A stretch of DNA of 64,000 nt from Micromonospora pisi (GCF_003633685.1 NZ_RBKT01000001.1:1240001-1304000), one strand, 5' to 3'; shown: positions 18,601 through 26,038, counted from the first letter of the stretch. Program-made: numbers and translations. Notes: generated by a model from the letters alone, not told the origin.

Positions 18601-19881
18601 CCCGAGGGACGGCCAGGCCGGATTGGCGCCACCGCCGCTGGTTGCCCCGCCGCCGGCGCCCCCTACCCCACCACCGGTAACCGGTTGGGGAACGCTGATT
18701 GACGTACCCGTGTTCGTCCACGGTCCCGCAGGTCCGGTCATACCGGGTGCTGCGCCTGTCCCCGCCTCGTATGCCGGCGGGGGATCGTAGGCAGGCGGTC
18801 GGTAGTCGGACGGCTTGGATTTGGGCGGCGGATCGGCGTCCAATCCTCTGGCCGGGTTGTTGATGTCGTCGTTGCGGTGGCGCAGCGTGTATCCGAGCGC
18901 CGTACCGGCGCCCTCGGCGGCGCCGGAGAGCGCGCCGGAGACTGCGGTGGCGGGCATCGTGCCCCACTGCCAGCCCTCCCCGGTCATCGACCCGTACGTG
19001 CCCTCGGTGATCATCTCGCTGGTCGCCTCGTGGCCCAGATCCTCGATGAATCCGACCAGGGTCGGCGGCTCGTCCGGGGCGACCGCACGGCCCCCGGCGC
19101 CGGCCAGATCCTTGCCGCCGGCCTCGGCGGCCTCCTTCCCACCAGCCCCGGCGATGTTGCCGACCACGTTCTCACCGGCGCCACGCAGCGCGTTCCGCCC
19201 GCTCCGGATCAGCGCGGTGGCCGCCCCGCCGCCGGCACCGAGCACCACGCTGACCACGCCGCCCCACGCCCCGACCGCTGCCGCGTCGGCGGTCAGTTTC
19301 GGGTTGAACCTCTCCCGGGTGCCGTTACGGATCTGGAGTGCCTGCACGATGGTGTCCATCAGGACCTGCATCCCGATACCGACGACCTGACCCATCGCCA
19401 CCGCGAAGATCAGCCGGGCCAGCCAGAGCGCGATCTTCCACTTGTCGACCAGCAGCCGCATCGCGAGGGCGTCCAGCACCCCCGGGAAGAACCACGCGAT
19501 GGCCAGCGCGAACGCGAGCTCGATCATCAACTCGATGATCGTCGCGATGATCATCAGCTTGGTGTACTCGAGCTGGGTAGCGGTGTCCTCGAGGTCGGAT
19601 CCCAACCGCCGGACGTACTTGCCGGCGATGGTGAGATAGCCGGGGTCCTCCAGGTAGTTCCCCATGGCGTCGACAAAAGCCCGCTCAGACGCGCCCACCA
19701 CCCCGTTGCTGATGGTGTTGACCGCGGTGACGAAAAGCGGCAGAACCTCTTCCAAGCCGTCCGCGGCCGCGATGTGCGCCTGCGCCAGGTTACGGATCCG
19801 GTCCTCGTTCGTCCCGGGGAATTCCTCGCCGGTGAGCCACTTCAGGAAGGTCGCGACATCGTCCGACACCTCGATCGCCAT
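9652..19881 (-). CDS. Giant WXG100-like polymorphic toxin-type protein with papain-like domain (giant 1)
   Basis: A 3,409-aa protein. ATG at 19879-19881 has GGGAGGTGG upstream and opens MAIEVSDDVATFLKWL, a WXG100-like N-terminal domain with hydrophobic helices (about 108-215) as in T7SS-linked polymorphic toxins. Then come a Gly-rich stretch, a Pro/Ser/Thr linker with an (ASTTS)n tract (about 550-610), and a papain-fold toxin glutamine deamidase-like domain. Its triad is readable: Cys784 (PDCYPG), His864 (AHMFEL) and Asp886 (WVDLQ). From about 960 to 2,800 lie repeated beta-rich modules of roughly 330 residues, then a Pro/Glu-rich segment, and at about 3,110-3,280 a module shared with giant 2 (GHPTIAAGF, SGEFGWN, WEANDKSGRY). 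Deamidase-type papain domains modify host or competitor proteins; whether this one is a toxin is inference. It is divergent from the first lectin gene. Confidence 0.85.
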   Translation of the reverse strand: MAIEVSDDVATFLKWLTGEEFPGTNEDRIRNLAQAHIAAADGLEEVLPLFVTAVNTISNGVVGASERAFVDAMGNYLEDPGYLTIAGKYVRRLGSDLEDTATQLEYTKLMIIATIIELMIELAFALAIAWFFPGVLDALAMRLLVDKWKIALWLARLIFAVAMGQVVGIGMQVLMDTIVQALQIRNGTRERFNPKLTADAAAVGAWGGVVSVVLGAGGGAATALIRSGRNALRGAGENVVGNIAGAGGKEAAEAGGKDLAGAGGRAVAPDEPPTLVGFIEDLGHEATSEMITEGTYGSMTGEGWQWGTMPATAVSGALSGAAEGAGTALGYTLRHRNDDINNPARGLDADPPPKSKPSDYRPPAYDPPPAYEAGTGAAPGMTGPAGPWTNTGTSISVPQPVTGGGVGGAGGGATSGGGANPAWPSLGPDHWSSPGPGLPPNLGTSPGSSPGVANPPMSQAPPTPPGSPVVPQQTGTSPTPNIPSTPQPVTAPESTGPAPVPTIPFGPAGTVTPTVPTPTVPTPSTSVLTPAPVTSVSTSTPSTSVSTPTPVTSASTTSTTSTTSASTTSASTTSASTTSASTTSTTSASTTSTTSASTTSASTTSAAATGPAVPRTGPTPITSVPGTGPGTPSTGEPVVTTRERTGEPTSRAGTEPGPVRRDTQVVPNRPEPVQNVPDGRRSDGQRPDGNRPDGQRPDTGPEQVRRVPTTQDARVTPQESAVLRKVAADLRQEDALRREDAHGQGNVFGRGDEPTSRTAHDVSTGLGRLLADPTRPVWTGEPDCYPGLLASYLAKHRRLARRTVDETLLGRGDPREFAHAVDGSWEQFGGDADALRTLLTDAEGARRDGWSAYVWIRPPGGDAHMFELHADATVPVGEPGGLKWVDLQHPAGWVDATSDQGLAENLPLARVMLTDAAGRWVPLAEAAGPQNRPGTSSLVEALVDSPRNPGPGMHRRLFKPGSSKSQRTDELKKEASTSTVVPTPSGSLYQDQPDLLYEVDGAADLDKLVNDLRTDVEERVRARIRPIVHRFTRGGRQAISVDFSGIENALRGDLQSFFTNGGRTFDVRDGTGRWHSVTVSTTRLTDQQQRLDQSHDKAKYDTRNDFSTALKETESSGDSLAVGAGFMIGGRFGPGGGASGEMALAQAAVTSESGATLFDSHNIRSGGASHLVLAPVRFAVHVGKPGSALPTPPPAHQSTADDAGAAPNVVTAQVGFRTLDDIAKATPRNDGMQRGSFDVSTLVQNLNVVRILDARAVTVAQPGTFASNDGAVGALTTVEDDNTTDSRTWNEVVEDILRQFQPTGTVDQGSLSREQLRTLLSEPSVLGQLLPALESDVNSPLILSPSRRQAVALQLNAEVTGMQLVADVKKSSFRWQPGYSVNGREQHISSVGGGGSAVPIRWGFGWAYVQLRLSLGFRRNTTTSARQGSTTRTGTEFKDIENVLAKVNVRLTINTATRVNAFQKPFRSGVRPIVLDLSVLSRLPKAKAEEMVRDVRPPMLKRTGTLPARTSTGSAREYGRTSSDSVVPPRDQRRTSVTLPERPKAYRRTSTVSIEGADSEQRDPQQEREFRRTSTVSIDPNSKGKIREIDPEQGPGKHLPPFAEKGGHAMPYEMSQFSDLHQQTARLVRRFGGGFLPRFRREGVAQRMGFSSSASERQRNQAELDRALSVPALRQNYTTLLNGGIAVRLTRTKWFSSRQVVVHVTARHPQELVHTGVERNVAVRNFQSRSEQDSAAGGAQWRAAAAVEGGLIFRSSDGAVNTGFSPAASVELQGRRAQQGGVDVTGQDTALHGGTPSSERYHGDLELVVRVYPYKVGIGRDKGSRIGLGTRVRSIRHADGTAFTRRDAAVQVGGKALPRYSLRKRHPVDILYSGSAAPKERVTLPVQVTRGPREPLARRTRTDLNTLRNFVDDTSSQPAPSGSASTPSGSATTPQRGDQGEVKEWQFVESMPGSAELLKLARDTIQETQQYEDRASRRHLGGLRGEASLKEGMPLWTDLTDSLTAAQQTTNLGTMTEKQWDLDPLTTDIDGGRLDVSIAGKLVNPRLVPVQAEITTEHAPSGGVQVWSSRTRETQLLARGQFGVSLREAMRPGDKAGGGGTGTAGYQRTLLYRMTRKRSKVSGGIERNVNNRKGKKRTYLVVADLRATVAAEVTNSADFPKALVPRPFQPDSWEHHKSVRHSAVIENAVYLRVSEEQATAMGLFGDVKPPVTSTPAGPTPSGNQVTDEARNAKLTLRPGGSPGLGLQTFHDVPSLVEPAIAALKDAVGDPNPQPLARPILDALTGHGLADPMLNRRRMLHALSRFGVRRNWAALFDGGVSLIHADTGIFSQRLYDVRLEAVLDKGVTFDQFVANHDDIDVRTVGAQGQTDLLRTAHGGGFYANVAASAVLSPQGQPAAIGAGYQYNTTSLTSTSTTTESEQRTTDISSGRGVKARVTLEPQFQIRIYHRGKAVPNGTITFRAPVTVDRWAGDLRLPSPRQGAVNTPAAYRPAPTPGREPGWQVRNGLLLPPRYAPEDLKGAAHLQEATQALLAGAADRLHVSGYVGAHQVHQGFTPEMLLPNVGQAFGTDGLELPPVPSATVSMQEALIKVGLKPVAARLGGVDSAVYREHVEQQTANISSGSNRLTQSLHAPRLLLGRGYLGDPYQALESSNSGPISGETVALAAGTEDSSTSFGNVKPEGRSVLVEYVCEPTVTVTLPRAVQADRHHRDDQIPQVVVAVRMGLDDARRVLGINSGAPDNVRREFEAIVTHEQKLARLGDEFVAMGEAEAAAKYAALGSQITNPSEPGPAGPQARRPMDPALRDHWRKAIEKRESAEAAWWKSMQDHYRQLDEFSAKYEARPDAPVSPPPFPVPEVKVVPENDRPPLQKPPPLQKPASVDEVILIEEPPPVQRLAPIEESAGVEESTPLKQPAPVESHLRRITEEAEHVVSEVRTREAVTTALPPLPQRREWDLPVVDHDGVEEELAARTAAERKRIRRYADALQRSSPVRLPVSTPEVIDARSRTTAALLGGADPYALATTLAGGRPAGPRQVLTPAEEPVVPHQVEESTEKPVVPRQVEKSTEESKVPHQDEESTSARSGVGGWEVTPGVDLDHEYGVVVMPKRVKPGESANGQVRLNPVWYRLADFPPAFLERKDARWHYAVDPDGEIRIGTEEIRTVLDDEEWQQLLTGMRRHDDQLTLEGLKASLDGQGHPTIAAGFVGPGVTDVRPARVSGEFGWNAVTGRWEANDKSGRYMSDKVRRDLDPDKLMRWVSNVAGRMSARLGVGVTPVLLKHAEPVPAVPVPVPAVPVVPVPAPPVSRQHSAPPIPPASVVESAWSVPPVAGAASTSDTQSAEANMFRAAEAMVRPYRVLPIQPSDPVIDQLWQLAIAALSRGVDHAEVARRVAELAGSLGRTATPHQPHLPR
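18065..18228 (-). repeat. Coding minisatellite in the giant 1 linker
   Basis: The 15-base unit GCCGACGTGGTCGAA and a nine-base sub-unit (GACGTGGTC) repeat in tandem with few differences. They encode (ASTTS)n and (STT)n on the minus strand. Adjoining DNA at 18240-18330 repeats a longer ACCGACGTGCTCGGGGTCG element. The lengths keep frame, so this looks like an expandable flexible linker. Confidence 0.85.
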
Positions 19882-20046
19882 GGTCCCGTGCCACCTCCCA
19901 CCGGGCGCGAGCGGCGAAAGGAACCCGTGCACCGACAGGGGCGGCAGAACCGCCCAGGCATGACCGGCCCGGAACCGGGGCGGTTCACCGGGCCGCCGGG
20001 GTCGGGCGGCTTGAGCCATCGGCAGCGGGCATGAACGAAAGCTGAC

Positions 20047-20067
20047 CGTAGTTAGGAAACAACTACG
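20047..20067. promoter_or_regulatory. Inverted repeat, possible operator
   Basis: CGTAGTT and AACTACG are perfect seven-base arms around a seven-base spacer. The size suits a dimeric regulator. The protein that would bind is unknown. Confidence 0.35.
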
Positions 20068-20076
20068 TGTCCGGAA

Positions 20077-20124
20077 GTGAACGGGACCACAAGGGACGGT
20101 GAAAAAGTGAGTGGGCCCGTTCAC
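20077..20124. promoter_or_regulatory. Long-spaced inverted repeat GTGAACGGG/CCCGTTCAC
   Basis: Perfect nine-base arms at 20077-20085 and 20116-20124 are separated by 30 bases, so equivalent positions are about four helical turns apart. It could be paired regulator half-sites or an mRNA leader hairpin. Confidence 0.35.
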
Positions 20125-20258
20125 CGAGCCGTCCCGCGCACGGAGCCGATCGTCCTGAGGAAGCGACCCGGCGAAGCAAATCGGCCAGCAGGTGAACTGG
20201 CGGCCGGCGCGGGCCGTCGTGCTATTTCGGAGACGGTACGCAAGGGAGAGCAACCAGA

Positions 20259-22091
20259 ATGCGACTTACGTCCGGCAGCGGTGGTGTGTCGAAGCTGCGC
20301 ACGCGGCTCGTCGACCTGTCCGCCCGAGCCCAGCGCCGGTCCACCCTGCTGCGCCGGGCCGCCTACCTGCTGCGCGGCGGCCTGGACCGGCTCGACAGTC
20401 CCCTGCGGCGGACCGTCGCGGCCGGGGTCCTGCTGGTCCTGGTCGCCGGGACCGGTGTGGTGGCGGCGTCCGGGCTCGGCATCGCCACCGCCGACGACGC
20501 GATCCGCACCGGACGGCCGGTTCCGCCCGGTCAGGTACAGACGATCGCGGCCGCCGCGCTCTCCTGCCCGGTCCTCACCCCGGCCCGGCTCGCCGGGCAG
20601 CTGATGGCCGCGTCCGGCTTCAACCCGTCCGCGCGCTCGGACAACGGCGGCGAGGGTGTCGCCGGCCTGACCGAGAGCGCGTGGAACGCCTGGAAGCCCG
20701 CTCCGGCGGCGAAGCGCAGCGACCCGACAGCCAACATCGTCGCGCTCGCACACCACATGTGCGACCTGTCCGGACAGCTCCGGCAGGCCGGGGTGGGCGG
20801 TGACCAGTGGCGGCTGACGCTGGCCGCGTACCACTCCGGGCTGGACGCCGTACGGGACGCCAAACGGGTGCCGTCCCGGGCCGACCGGTACGTCTCCACC
20901 GTGGCCGGCTACGCGGCCTGGTACGCCCGGCGGCCGGAGTTCTCCCGTACCGGTCCGAGTGCGTCAGCCGGGCCGGTGGGCGGGGTGGAACCGCGCCCGG
21001 GTACCCCGGCCGCCCCGGTACCCGCCGATTACCTGGCGGCGATCCTGGCGGCTGGGAAGACCTGTCCGGCGGTGTCGGCGGGCCGGATCGCCGCGCAGTT
21101 GATGGCCGCGTCGGCGTTCAACCCGAACTTGCGTGGTACGAGCGGCGCCCAGGGCATCGCCCAGTTCAACCCGACAGTCTGGGCCCGGTACGCACCGGAC
21201 GCCGCCACACTCTCACCCTGGGACCCGCAACAGGCGATCGCCGCGCTGGCCGTGGTGATGTGCACGCTGGTGGAGGGGCAGAGCCGGGTGGGGCAGGGCG
21301 ACCCGTACCCGGCGGCGCTCGCCGCCTTCCAATGGGGACCGGAGGCGGTGCAGCGTGCCGGCGGTGTCCCGGACGAGGCGGCGATGCGCGACTTCATCGG
21401 CCTGGTGCAGAGCTACGCCGCCGTCTACGAACGCGACCCGCGCCTCGGCGGCACCCCGCAGGCCAGCCCTGGTCGCAGCGGTCCCCCACGTTCACCGTCC
21501 GCCCCGGCCGGCAGCGCGTCGCCCGGCGGCCCGGCCAGTCCGCGTACCGGCGGGGACCAGGGCCCGACGCCAGCGGCCGGCGGGCAACCAGCACCCGGCG
21601 GACAACCAGCACCTGGCGGACAACCGGCCCCGCCGCCGGCACCGGCCCCCAGCCGCACCAGCGCGGCACCGCCGCCGCCACCCCCGGCCCCGAAGCCGCA
21701 GCCGGTCGGCGGAGCCGGGCCGATCATCGGGTACGGCAGCAACCGCTGCATCGACGTGACCGACGGCGCCTACCAGAGCAACCCGCAGTTGCAGATCTGG
21801 ACCTGCAACGGCGGACCGAACCAGCAGTGGACGATCTACAACGACGGCACGGTCCGGGCGTTCGGCAGGTGCATGACCGTGGCGGGCGGCTCCACCACCA
21901 ACGGCGCGAAGATCGTACTGAGCACCTGCTCGGGCAGCAGCTCCCAGCTGTTCACCCTGAACAACGCACACGACCTGGTCAACAAGCGGGCGGACAAGTG
22001 CGTCGACGCGCTGGACAAGCAGAACGGCGACGGGACGCGGTTGCAACTGTGGGACTGCGGCGGCACCTCCAACCAGAAATGGCACCGGTGA
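20259..22091 (+). CDS. Membrane-anchored tandem pseudo-transglycosylase with ricin-type lectin
   Basis: A 610-aa protein. A basic cytoplasmic segment precedes one membrane span (about 53-75). Outside follow two lysozyme/SLT-like domains (about 95-225 and 266-392), a Pro/Gly-rich linker, and a ricin-B beta-trefoil (about 485-610) with NQQW, SQLF and NQKW at the three QxW positions. The SLT fold is clear ([32 protein letters not shown]), but the catalytic Glu of the usual ESGFNP is Ala in both copies ([16 protein letters not shown]). It may bind peptidoglycan without cutting it. ATG at 20259 follows GGGAG. The gene shares its architecture with the one at 33276-34958, which has a different lectin. 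It probably forms an operon with the MinD-like gene. Confidence 0.82.
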   Translation: MRLTSGSGGVSKLRTRLVDLSARAQRRSTLLRRAAYLLRGGLDRLDSPLRRTVAAGVLLVLVAGTGVVAASGLGIATADDAIRTGRPVPPGQVQTIAAAALSCPVLTPARLAGQLMAASGFNPSARSDNGGEGVAGLTESAWNAWKPAPAAKRSDPTANIVALAHHMCDLSGQLRQAGVGGDQWRLTLAAYHSGLDAVRDAKRVPSRADRYVSTVAGYAAWYARRPEFSRTGPSASAGPVGGVEPRPGTPAAPVPADYLAAILAAGKTCPAVSAGRIAAQLMAASAFNPNLRGTSGAQGIAQFNPTVWARYAPDAATLSPWDPQQAIAALAVVMCTLVEGQSRVGQGDPYPAALAAFQWGPEAVQRAGGVPDEAAMRDFIGLVQSYAAVYERDPRLGGTPQASPGRSGPPRSPSAPAGSASPGGPASPRTGGDQGPTPAAGGQPAPGGQPAPGGQPAPPPAPAPSRTSAAPPPPPPAPKPQPVGGAGPIIGYGSNRCIDVTDGAYQSNPQLQIWTCNGGPNQQWTIYNDGTVRAFGRCMTVAGGSTTNGAKIVLSTCSGSSSQLFTLNNAHDLVNKRADKCVDALDKQNGDGTRLQLWDCGGTSNQKWHR

Positions 22092-22162
22092 AGCCCACGA
22101 CTGCTGACCCCAGCCCAGTACCCTCTGCGGCAGCCGCTCGTCGACAGGAGTAGACCACCATC

Positions 22163-23305
22163 ATGACCGTGCACCCCGGGCAGCAGGCCGCCGCGGCGGC
22201 CCCCGCCACCGGCACCTCCGCCACCCCGTCGCACCAGGGATCCGGCAACGACGGGCCGCCCGTACCCGGTCCGGTCGTGCTCCCCTCGGCCGGCCCGGCC
22301 TGGCAGGTGCCCAGCCAGCCGGCCAGCCCGAAGCACGACAGCGCGACGGCCGTGCCGGCACCGCCCGGTCCGGCCGGTGCGGACGAGCCGGTGGGCGGCC
22401 CGGGGCAGAAGGCCGCGGAGTGGGGCTGGCGGGGGCGGGCCAACCGGCTCACCGGCGGGACGCTGACTCTCACCGCCACCCGGGAGGAACTGGTCCACCG
22501 GGCGGCGCGGCGACGGCTGCTGCGCTCGTTCAGCCGAACCATGTCGGTCGTGGTGGCGAATCCGAAAGGCGGTGCCGCGAAGACCCCGACCGCGTTGATC
22601 GCCGCGGCGACGCTCGGCTTCTACCGTGGCGGATACACACTGGCCTGGGACAACAACGAGACGCGTGGCACCCTCGGGATGCGCGCGGAGGCGTCCACCC
22701 ACCAGCAGACCGTGGTCGACCTGCTGCACCAGATCGACGACTTCCTGGCCACCACCGGCAGCGTGGGGCAGCTCTCCGCGTACCTGCGCCCGCAGAGCGC
22801 CCGGTTCGACGTACTCGCGTCGGACGACGCGGCGGGCAGCATGGAAATCATCGACGACGAGGCGTTCCGCAAGCTCTGGACCGCACTGTGCCGCTTCTAC
22901 CGGCTCATCGTGATCGACACCGGGAACAACATCCGCGCGGCGAACTGGCAGTCGGCGACCGCGGTCGCCGACTGCCTGGTGGTACCGACCACGGTGCAGC
23001 GGGACGTGGCCGACAGTGGGCTCTGGATGCTCGACCACCTGATCCGCACCGGCCGGGCCGACCTGGCCGAGAACGCGGTCGCGATCGTCTCCTGCGCCGA
23101 CCCGAAGCCGGACATGGCGCTCCTCGACGACATCGTCGATCGCTACCGCCAGGTGGTCCGGGACGTGGCCGTCATCCCGTACGACCGCCTCATCCGGTCC
23201 GGCGGGCGGATCGAGTACGACCAACTCGCCGTACCGACCCGCCGGGCGTGGCTGATGGCCTGCAGCTCGATCATCGACTCACTCGGTATCCGCGACCAGG
23301 ACTGA
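22163..23305 (+). CDS. MinD/ParA-like ATPase resembling EspI of type VII secretion loci
   Basis: A 380-aa protein with a disordered Pro/Ala-rich N-terminus (about 1-85), a basic stretch (about 110-125) and a MinD-type P-loop domain. The deviant Walker A is KGGAAKT (residues 135-141) with a second-motif Asp in AWDNNET (163) and VIDTGNN around 253. A proline-rich tail before a MinD-like ATPase is the layout of EspI and related ESX-associated proteins, which affect secretion or positioning of the apparatus. ATG at 22163 has AGGAG 12 bases upstream, 71 bases after the lectin gene. The 3' end overlaps the opposite-strand 704-aa gene by 35 bases. Confidence 0.82.
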   Translation: MTVHPGQQAAAAAPATGTSATPSHQGSGNDGPPVPGPVVLPSAGPAWQVPSQPASPKHDSATAVPAPPGPAGADEPVGGPGQKAAEWGWRGRANRLTGGTLTLTATREELVHRAARRRLLRSFSRTMSVVVANPKGGAAKTPTALIAAATLGFYRGGYTLAWDNNETRGTLGMRAEASTHQQTVVDLLHQIDDFLATTGSVGQLSAYLRPQSARFDVLASDDAAGSMEIIDDEAFRKLWTALCRFYRLIVIDTGNNIRAANWQSATAVADCLVVPTTVQRDVADSGLWMLDHLIRTGRADLAENAVAIVSCADPKPDMALLDDIVDRYRQVVRDVAVIPYDRLIRSGGRIEYDQLAVPTRRAWLMACSSIIDSLGIRDQD

Positions 23306-25385
23306 ACGGCCAGGCACTGGTCGCGTTCGTACGCCGAACCGCCTCGACCGCCCGACGCAACGCCGAGCGGGCCTGCCGGTCCAACTCCGCGTCGCGTCCC
23401 GGCCCCGTCGGGTCGTACGTCGGGTCGCCAGCCGTGGCGGGCGTCTCGCCGGACTGTTCGCCCCGCTCCGGGCCGGTGTCGCGCAGCAGCACCAACACCG
23501 GCTCGTCGCGGCCGAGATGCTCGACCTCGACCACCCTCAGCCGGCTGCCGGGCGCGAACCGTACCCGGTCCCCCACCGGCGGTCCCGCCTCGCCCGTCCG
23601 CAGACCGGCGACCGACCAGATCAGCAGCACCGGCCCGGCCGGCTCGGACCGACCGGGTCGCTGCGGCTGCCACGGCGCCGTGGTCCCGGTCAGTTCCTCG
23701 GGCACGCGCACGTCCTGTCCCGCCCGCCAGTCCGGCGTCGGGTCGAAGCCCCAGTCGGCGAACACAACGCCGGTGTAGTGCCCTCGGCTGGCAGGCCGGG
23801 TGGGAACCTGATCCTGGCGTTCGGGCTCTGGGCTGGACCAGTGCTCAGCCGCCGGTCCGGGCATCGGCGCCTCCTCCACCCGAATCTCGGGCGTCGGCGC
23901 AGGTCGAAGCTGGGGCGGAGACTGGGGCACGGATACCGGACCGGGTGCCGGGTCCGGCTCAAGTGCCGGCCCAGGCTCGGACACTGGCTCAGGTTCGGGT
24001 GCCGGCTCAGGCTCCGGCTCCTGGGCTGGTGTTGGCGCTGGTGTTGGCGCTGGCGCCGGTTCAGGCTCGGGCTCGGATGGTGCTTCCGGTCCGGGTACGG
24101 CTCCGGGCTCCGGCTCGACGGCTACTCGGCCGGGTAGTTCGACCAGGTGACCCGGACCGACCACGGCCAGCAGCGGACCGTGACGTTCGACCACCGGCTC
24201 CCACAACCCGGCATCGCCCTCGGCCGGCGGACGCGTCACCACCACTCGCAGCACGCTGGCGGTGTCCACCGGCAACCGGTTCACCACGGCGTCGAGCACC
24301 GTCACCGCCCTGGCCGGCCGCGCGACGCCCGTCGCACCGACCACCAGCAGCGGGTGGCGGTCGTCGATCGGTAGCCTGCGGACCAGCTCCTGCTCGGAAT
24401 CGTCGTCCGCCGACCGCAGCCACAACCCGGACCGGATCACCTCGACCGCCCAGTCCGGTTCTACCTGCTGCGCCCCGGCCGAACTCGGAACACCTGGCAG
24501 AGGGTCACGCCACTGTGTCACCTGCGGGGCGGCACCAGCGCGGTAGATCAGCCGCTGCGCGAACGGACGCCAGCGGCGCCGGTCGTCGGATTCGACCGGC
24601 GCGGATCGGCTGCCACCGGTGTCGCCCGCTTCGCTGACCACCTCGATGGTGCCGCCGGTACGGGCGGCCAACCACTCCCCGACCGTGTCGGCGGTGCCGC
24701 CCTCGGCCCCGTACCGCACCAGGAGCATCCGGCGCCGCAGTGCCCGGGGCAGCGCCTCGAGCATGGCGTAGACCGGCTCGGGTGGCAGTGGCGCACCAGC
24801 CGGGCGGCCGATCACCACGGTCAGCCGCTCCGGGTCCACCGGCACGGACAGCACCGCCGCGGTCAGCGACGGTACGGGTGGTCTGGTGTCGTGCAGCCAC
24901 AGGCCGGCCGGTACGGCGGTCATCCCCACCTCCGGCGGCAGGACCCGAGGGCTGAGCGGGAGCAGACGTTCCCAGTCAGGTGCGGGCTGCCGGGCACCTT
25001 GCCGCTCCCCCGCTTCCCCCGGCCGGAACCGCCACCACTGTCCGGTGGTGACGAACAGCATCCCGCTGGGCAGCAGCATCACCGGCCCGGCTGGGGCGAG
25101 CACCTCGATGCGCAGCTCGTCCGCGATCACCTGGCCGATGCCTGGTCGCCCGGCCTCGGAGAGCACGAGCCGGATCGACGCGCAACGTACGGGCAGGTGG
25201 CGGCCGAGCAGCGCGGTCAGGGTCGGCAGGTCCAGTGGTGGGTCCGCGGCCACGATGACCGTGTGTCGGTCCCGCTCACGGGGCAGACGGGTGGGCGCGA
25301 GCTCGGGTGGCAGCGCGTTGCCCCGGACGATGAGCGTGACCCGGTCGTACCCGTGAACCCGCGGTTGATCGATCCGGTTGCGCAT
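23271..25385 (-). CDS. Modular scaffold protein with degenerate ART-like C-terminus (704 aa)
   Basis: I do not recognise a named family for the whole protein. Three alpha/beta units of the N-terminal half share a pattern (HTVIVAAD ... GQWWRFRPGE; LTVVIGRPAG ... RRRWRPFAQ; HPLLVVGATG ...), resembling Rossmann-like units common in actinobacterial WXG toxin loci. A Pro/Glu repeat linker follows ((PEPEPAPAP)-type, nucleotides about 23,870-24,120). The C-terminus (LLIWSVAGLR ... VRFAPGSRLRVVEVE) looks like the core of an ADP-ribosyltransferase fold, but no catalytic Glu pair is visible. ATG at 25383-25385 has GAGGA upstream. It is a diverged relative of the 983-aa protein at 30265-33216 and lies 98 bases after the anti-sigma gene, probably in the same operon. 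Confidence 0.7.
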   Translation of the reverse strand: MRNRIDQPRVHGYDRVTLIVRGNALPPELAPTRLPRERDRHTVIVAADPPLDLPTLTALLGRHLPVRCASIRLVLSEAGRPGIGQVIADELRIEVLAPAGPVMLLPSGMLFVTTGQWWRFRPGEAGERQGARQPAPDWERLLPLSPRVLPPEVGMTAVPAGLWLHDTRPPVPSLTAAVLSVPVDPERLTVVIGRPAGAPLPPEPVYAMLEALPRALRRRMLLVRYGAEGGTADTVGEWLAARTGGTIEVVSEAGDTGGSRSAPVESDDRRRWRPFAQRLIYRAGAAPQVTQWRDPLPGVPSSAGAQQVEPDWAVEVIRSGLWLRSADDDSEQELVRRLPIDDRHPLLVVGATGVARPARAVTVLDAVVNRLPVDTASVLRVVVTRPPAEGDAGLWEPVVERHGPLLAVVGPGHLVELPGRVAVEPEPGAVPGPEAPSEPEPEPAPAPTPAPTPAQEPEPEPAPEPEPVSEPGPALEPDPAPGPVSVPQSPPQLRPAPTPEIRVEEAPMPGPAAEHWSSPEPERQDQVPTRPASRGHYTGVVFADWGFDPTPDWRAGQDVRVPEELTGTTAPWQPQRPGRSEPAGPVLLIWSVAGLRTGEAGPPVGDRVRFAPGSRLRVVEVEHLGRDEPVLVLLRDTGPERGEQSGETPATAGDPTYDPTGPGRDAELDRQARSALRRAVEAVRRTNATSAWPFSPGRGYRVSR

Positions 25386-25483
25386 CACGCCATCCTCACG
25401 CACGGCCCCACCGGGCGGCGAGGTGGGCCGGGCTCCGCCCCACGCGTACGTGACCATGGTGCCGGCAATTCGAACGGTGGGGC

Positions 25484-26038
25484 CTACTCGCCGTCGTACC
25501 CGGGTACGACGGCGGCGCAGGCGTCGAGTACGGCGAGCATGCCCAGCGTGACGACAACCCGCAGCCGCAGCCGACCCCACCGGGCCAGGGACCGGACCAG
25601 CAGGCACGAGTGTGACGGCTTTTCGGTGCCGGTGAGAGGGCCGCCGGGTCCGCTCGATTGGCTCGGTAGGCGGTCGGAGCCGAACGGTCCGGACCTGCCC
25701 ACGGTCACCGGCAGTCGGAACCCGGGTCCGTGCGGCCGGCGTCTGGACGCTGGCGGACGGGGTGCCGTCGGTGGGTCGAGCCGGTCGGGGTCGTCGCGGA
25801 CCCGGTCGTCGAGCAGCTCGCGTACGTCGGCGGCGGACAGACCGCCCAACGCGCTCGCTGCCGGGCCGATGTCGTCGCAGGCGTCCTGACAGGCGGGACA
25901 GCCGGCGAGATGTCCTTCGAAAGCGTCGACCGCGGCAGGGCTGAGGGCACCCAGAAGGTACGGTGCGCTGTCCGCGCACTGGGCACGGCGGTCTTCGCTG
26001 TGGTCACTCATCGGCGCGTCAGATCTACTAGGTGGCAT
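25484..26038 (-). CDS. Zinc-finger (zf-HC2) anti-sigma factor, membrane-anchored
   Basis: A 184-aa protein. The anti-sigma zinc-finger signature is visible: Cys in AQCADSAPYLLGAL, then GHLAGCPACQ giving His-x3-Cys-x2-Cys. A basic segment and a hydrophobic C-terminal stretch (LRLRVVVTLGMLAVLDACAAVV) suggest one membrane span with almost no external domain, an odd layout because sensing usually needs an outer part. It follows the sigma gene and should hold that sigma factor inactive. ATG 26038 gives the longest form; ATG 26011 (MSDHSEDRR) is equally plausible since neither has a good ribosome site. Confidence 0.78.
   Translation of the reverse strand: MPPSRSDAPMSDHSEDRRAQCADSAPYLLGALSPAAVDAFEGHLAGCPACQDACDDIGPAASALGGLSAADVRELLDDRVRDDPDRLDPPTAPRPPASRRRPHGPGFRLPVTVGRSGPFGSDRLPSQSSGPGGPLTGTEKPSHSCLLVRSLARWGRLRLRVVVTLGMLAVLDACAAVVPGYDGE

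Larger units (their letters stand above)
19882..20258. other. Divergent intergenic region between giant 1 and lectin gene 1
   Basis: This 377-base region must hold promoters for both genes but I see no clear consensus pair. It contains two inverted repeats, listed separately. No ORF here is supported. Confidence 0.55.

Noticed and set aside
9736-20034. Several long plus-strand frames (up to 1,128 codons) opposite giant 1
   Set aside because: They are Arg/His/Leu-rich shadow frames of a gene with clear domain homology on the minus strand.
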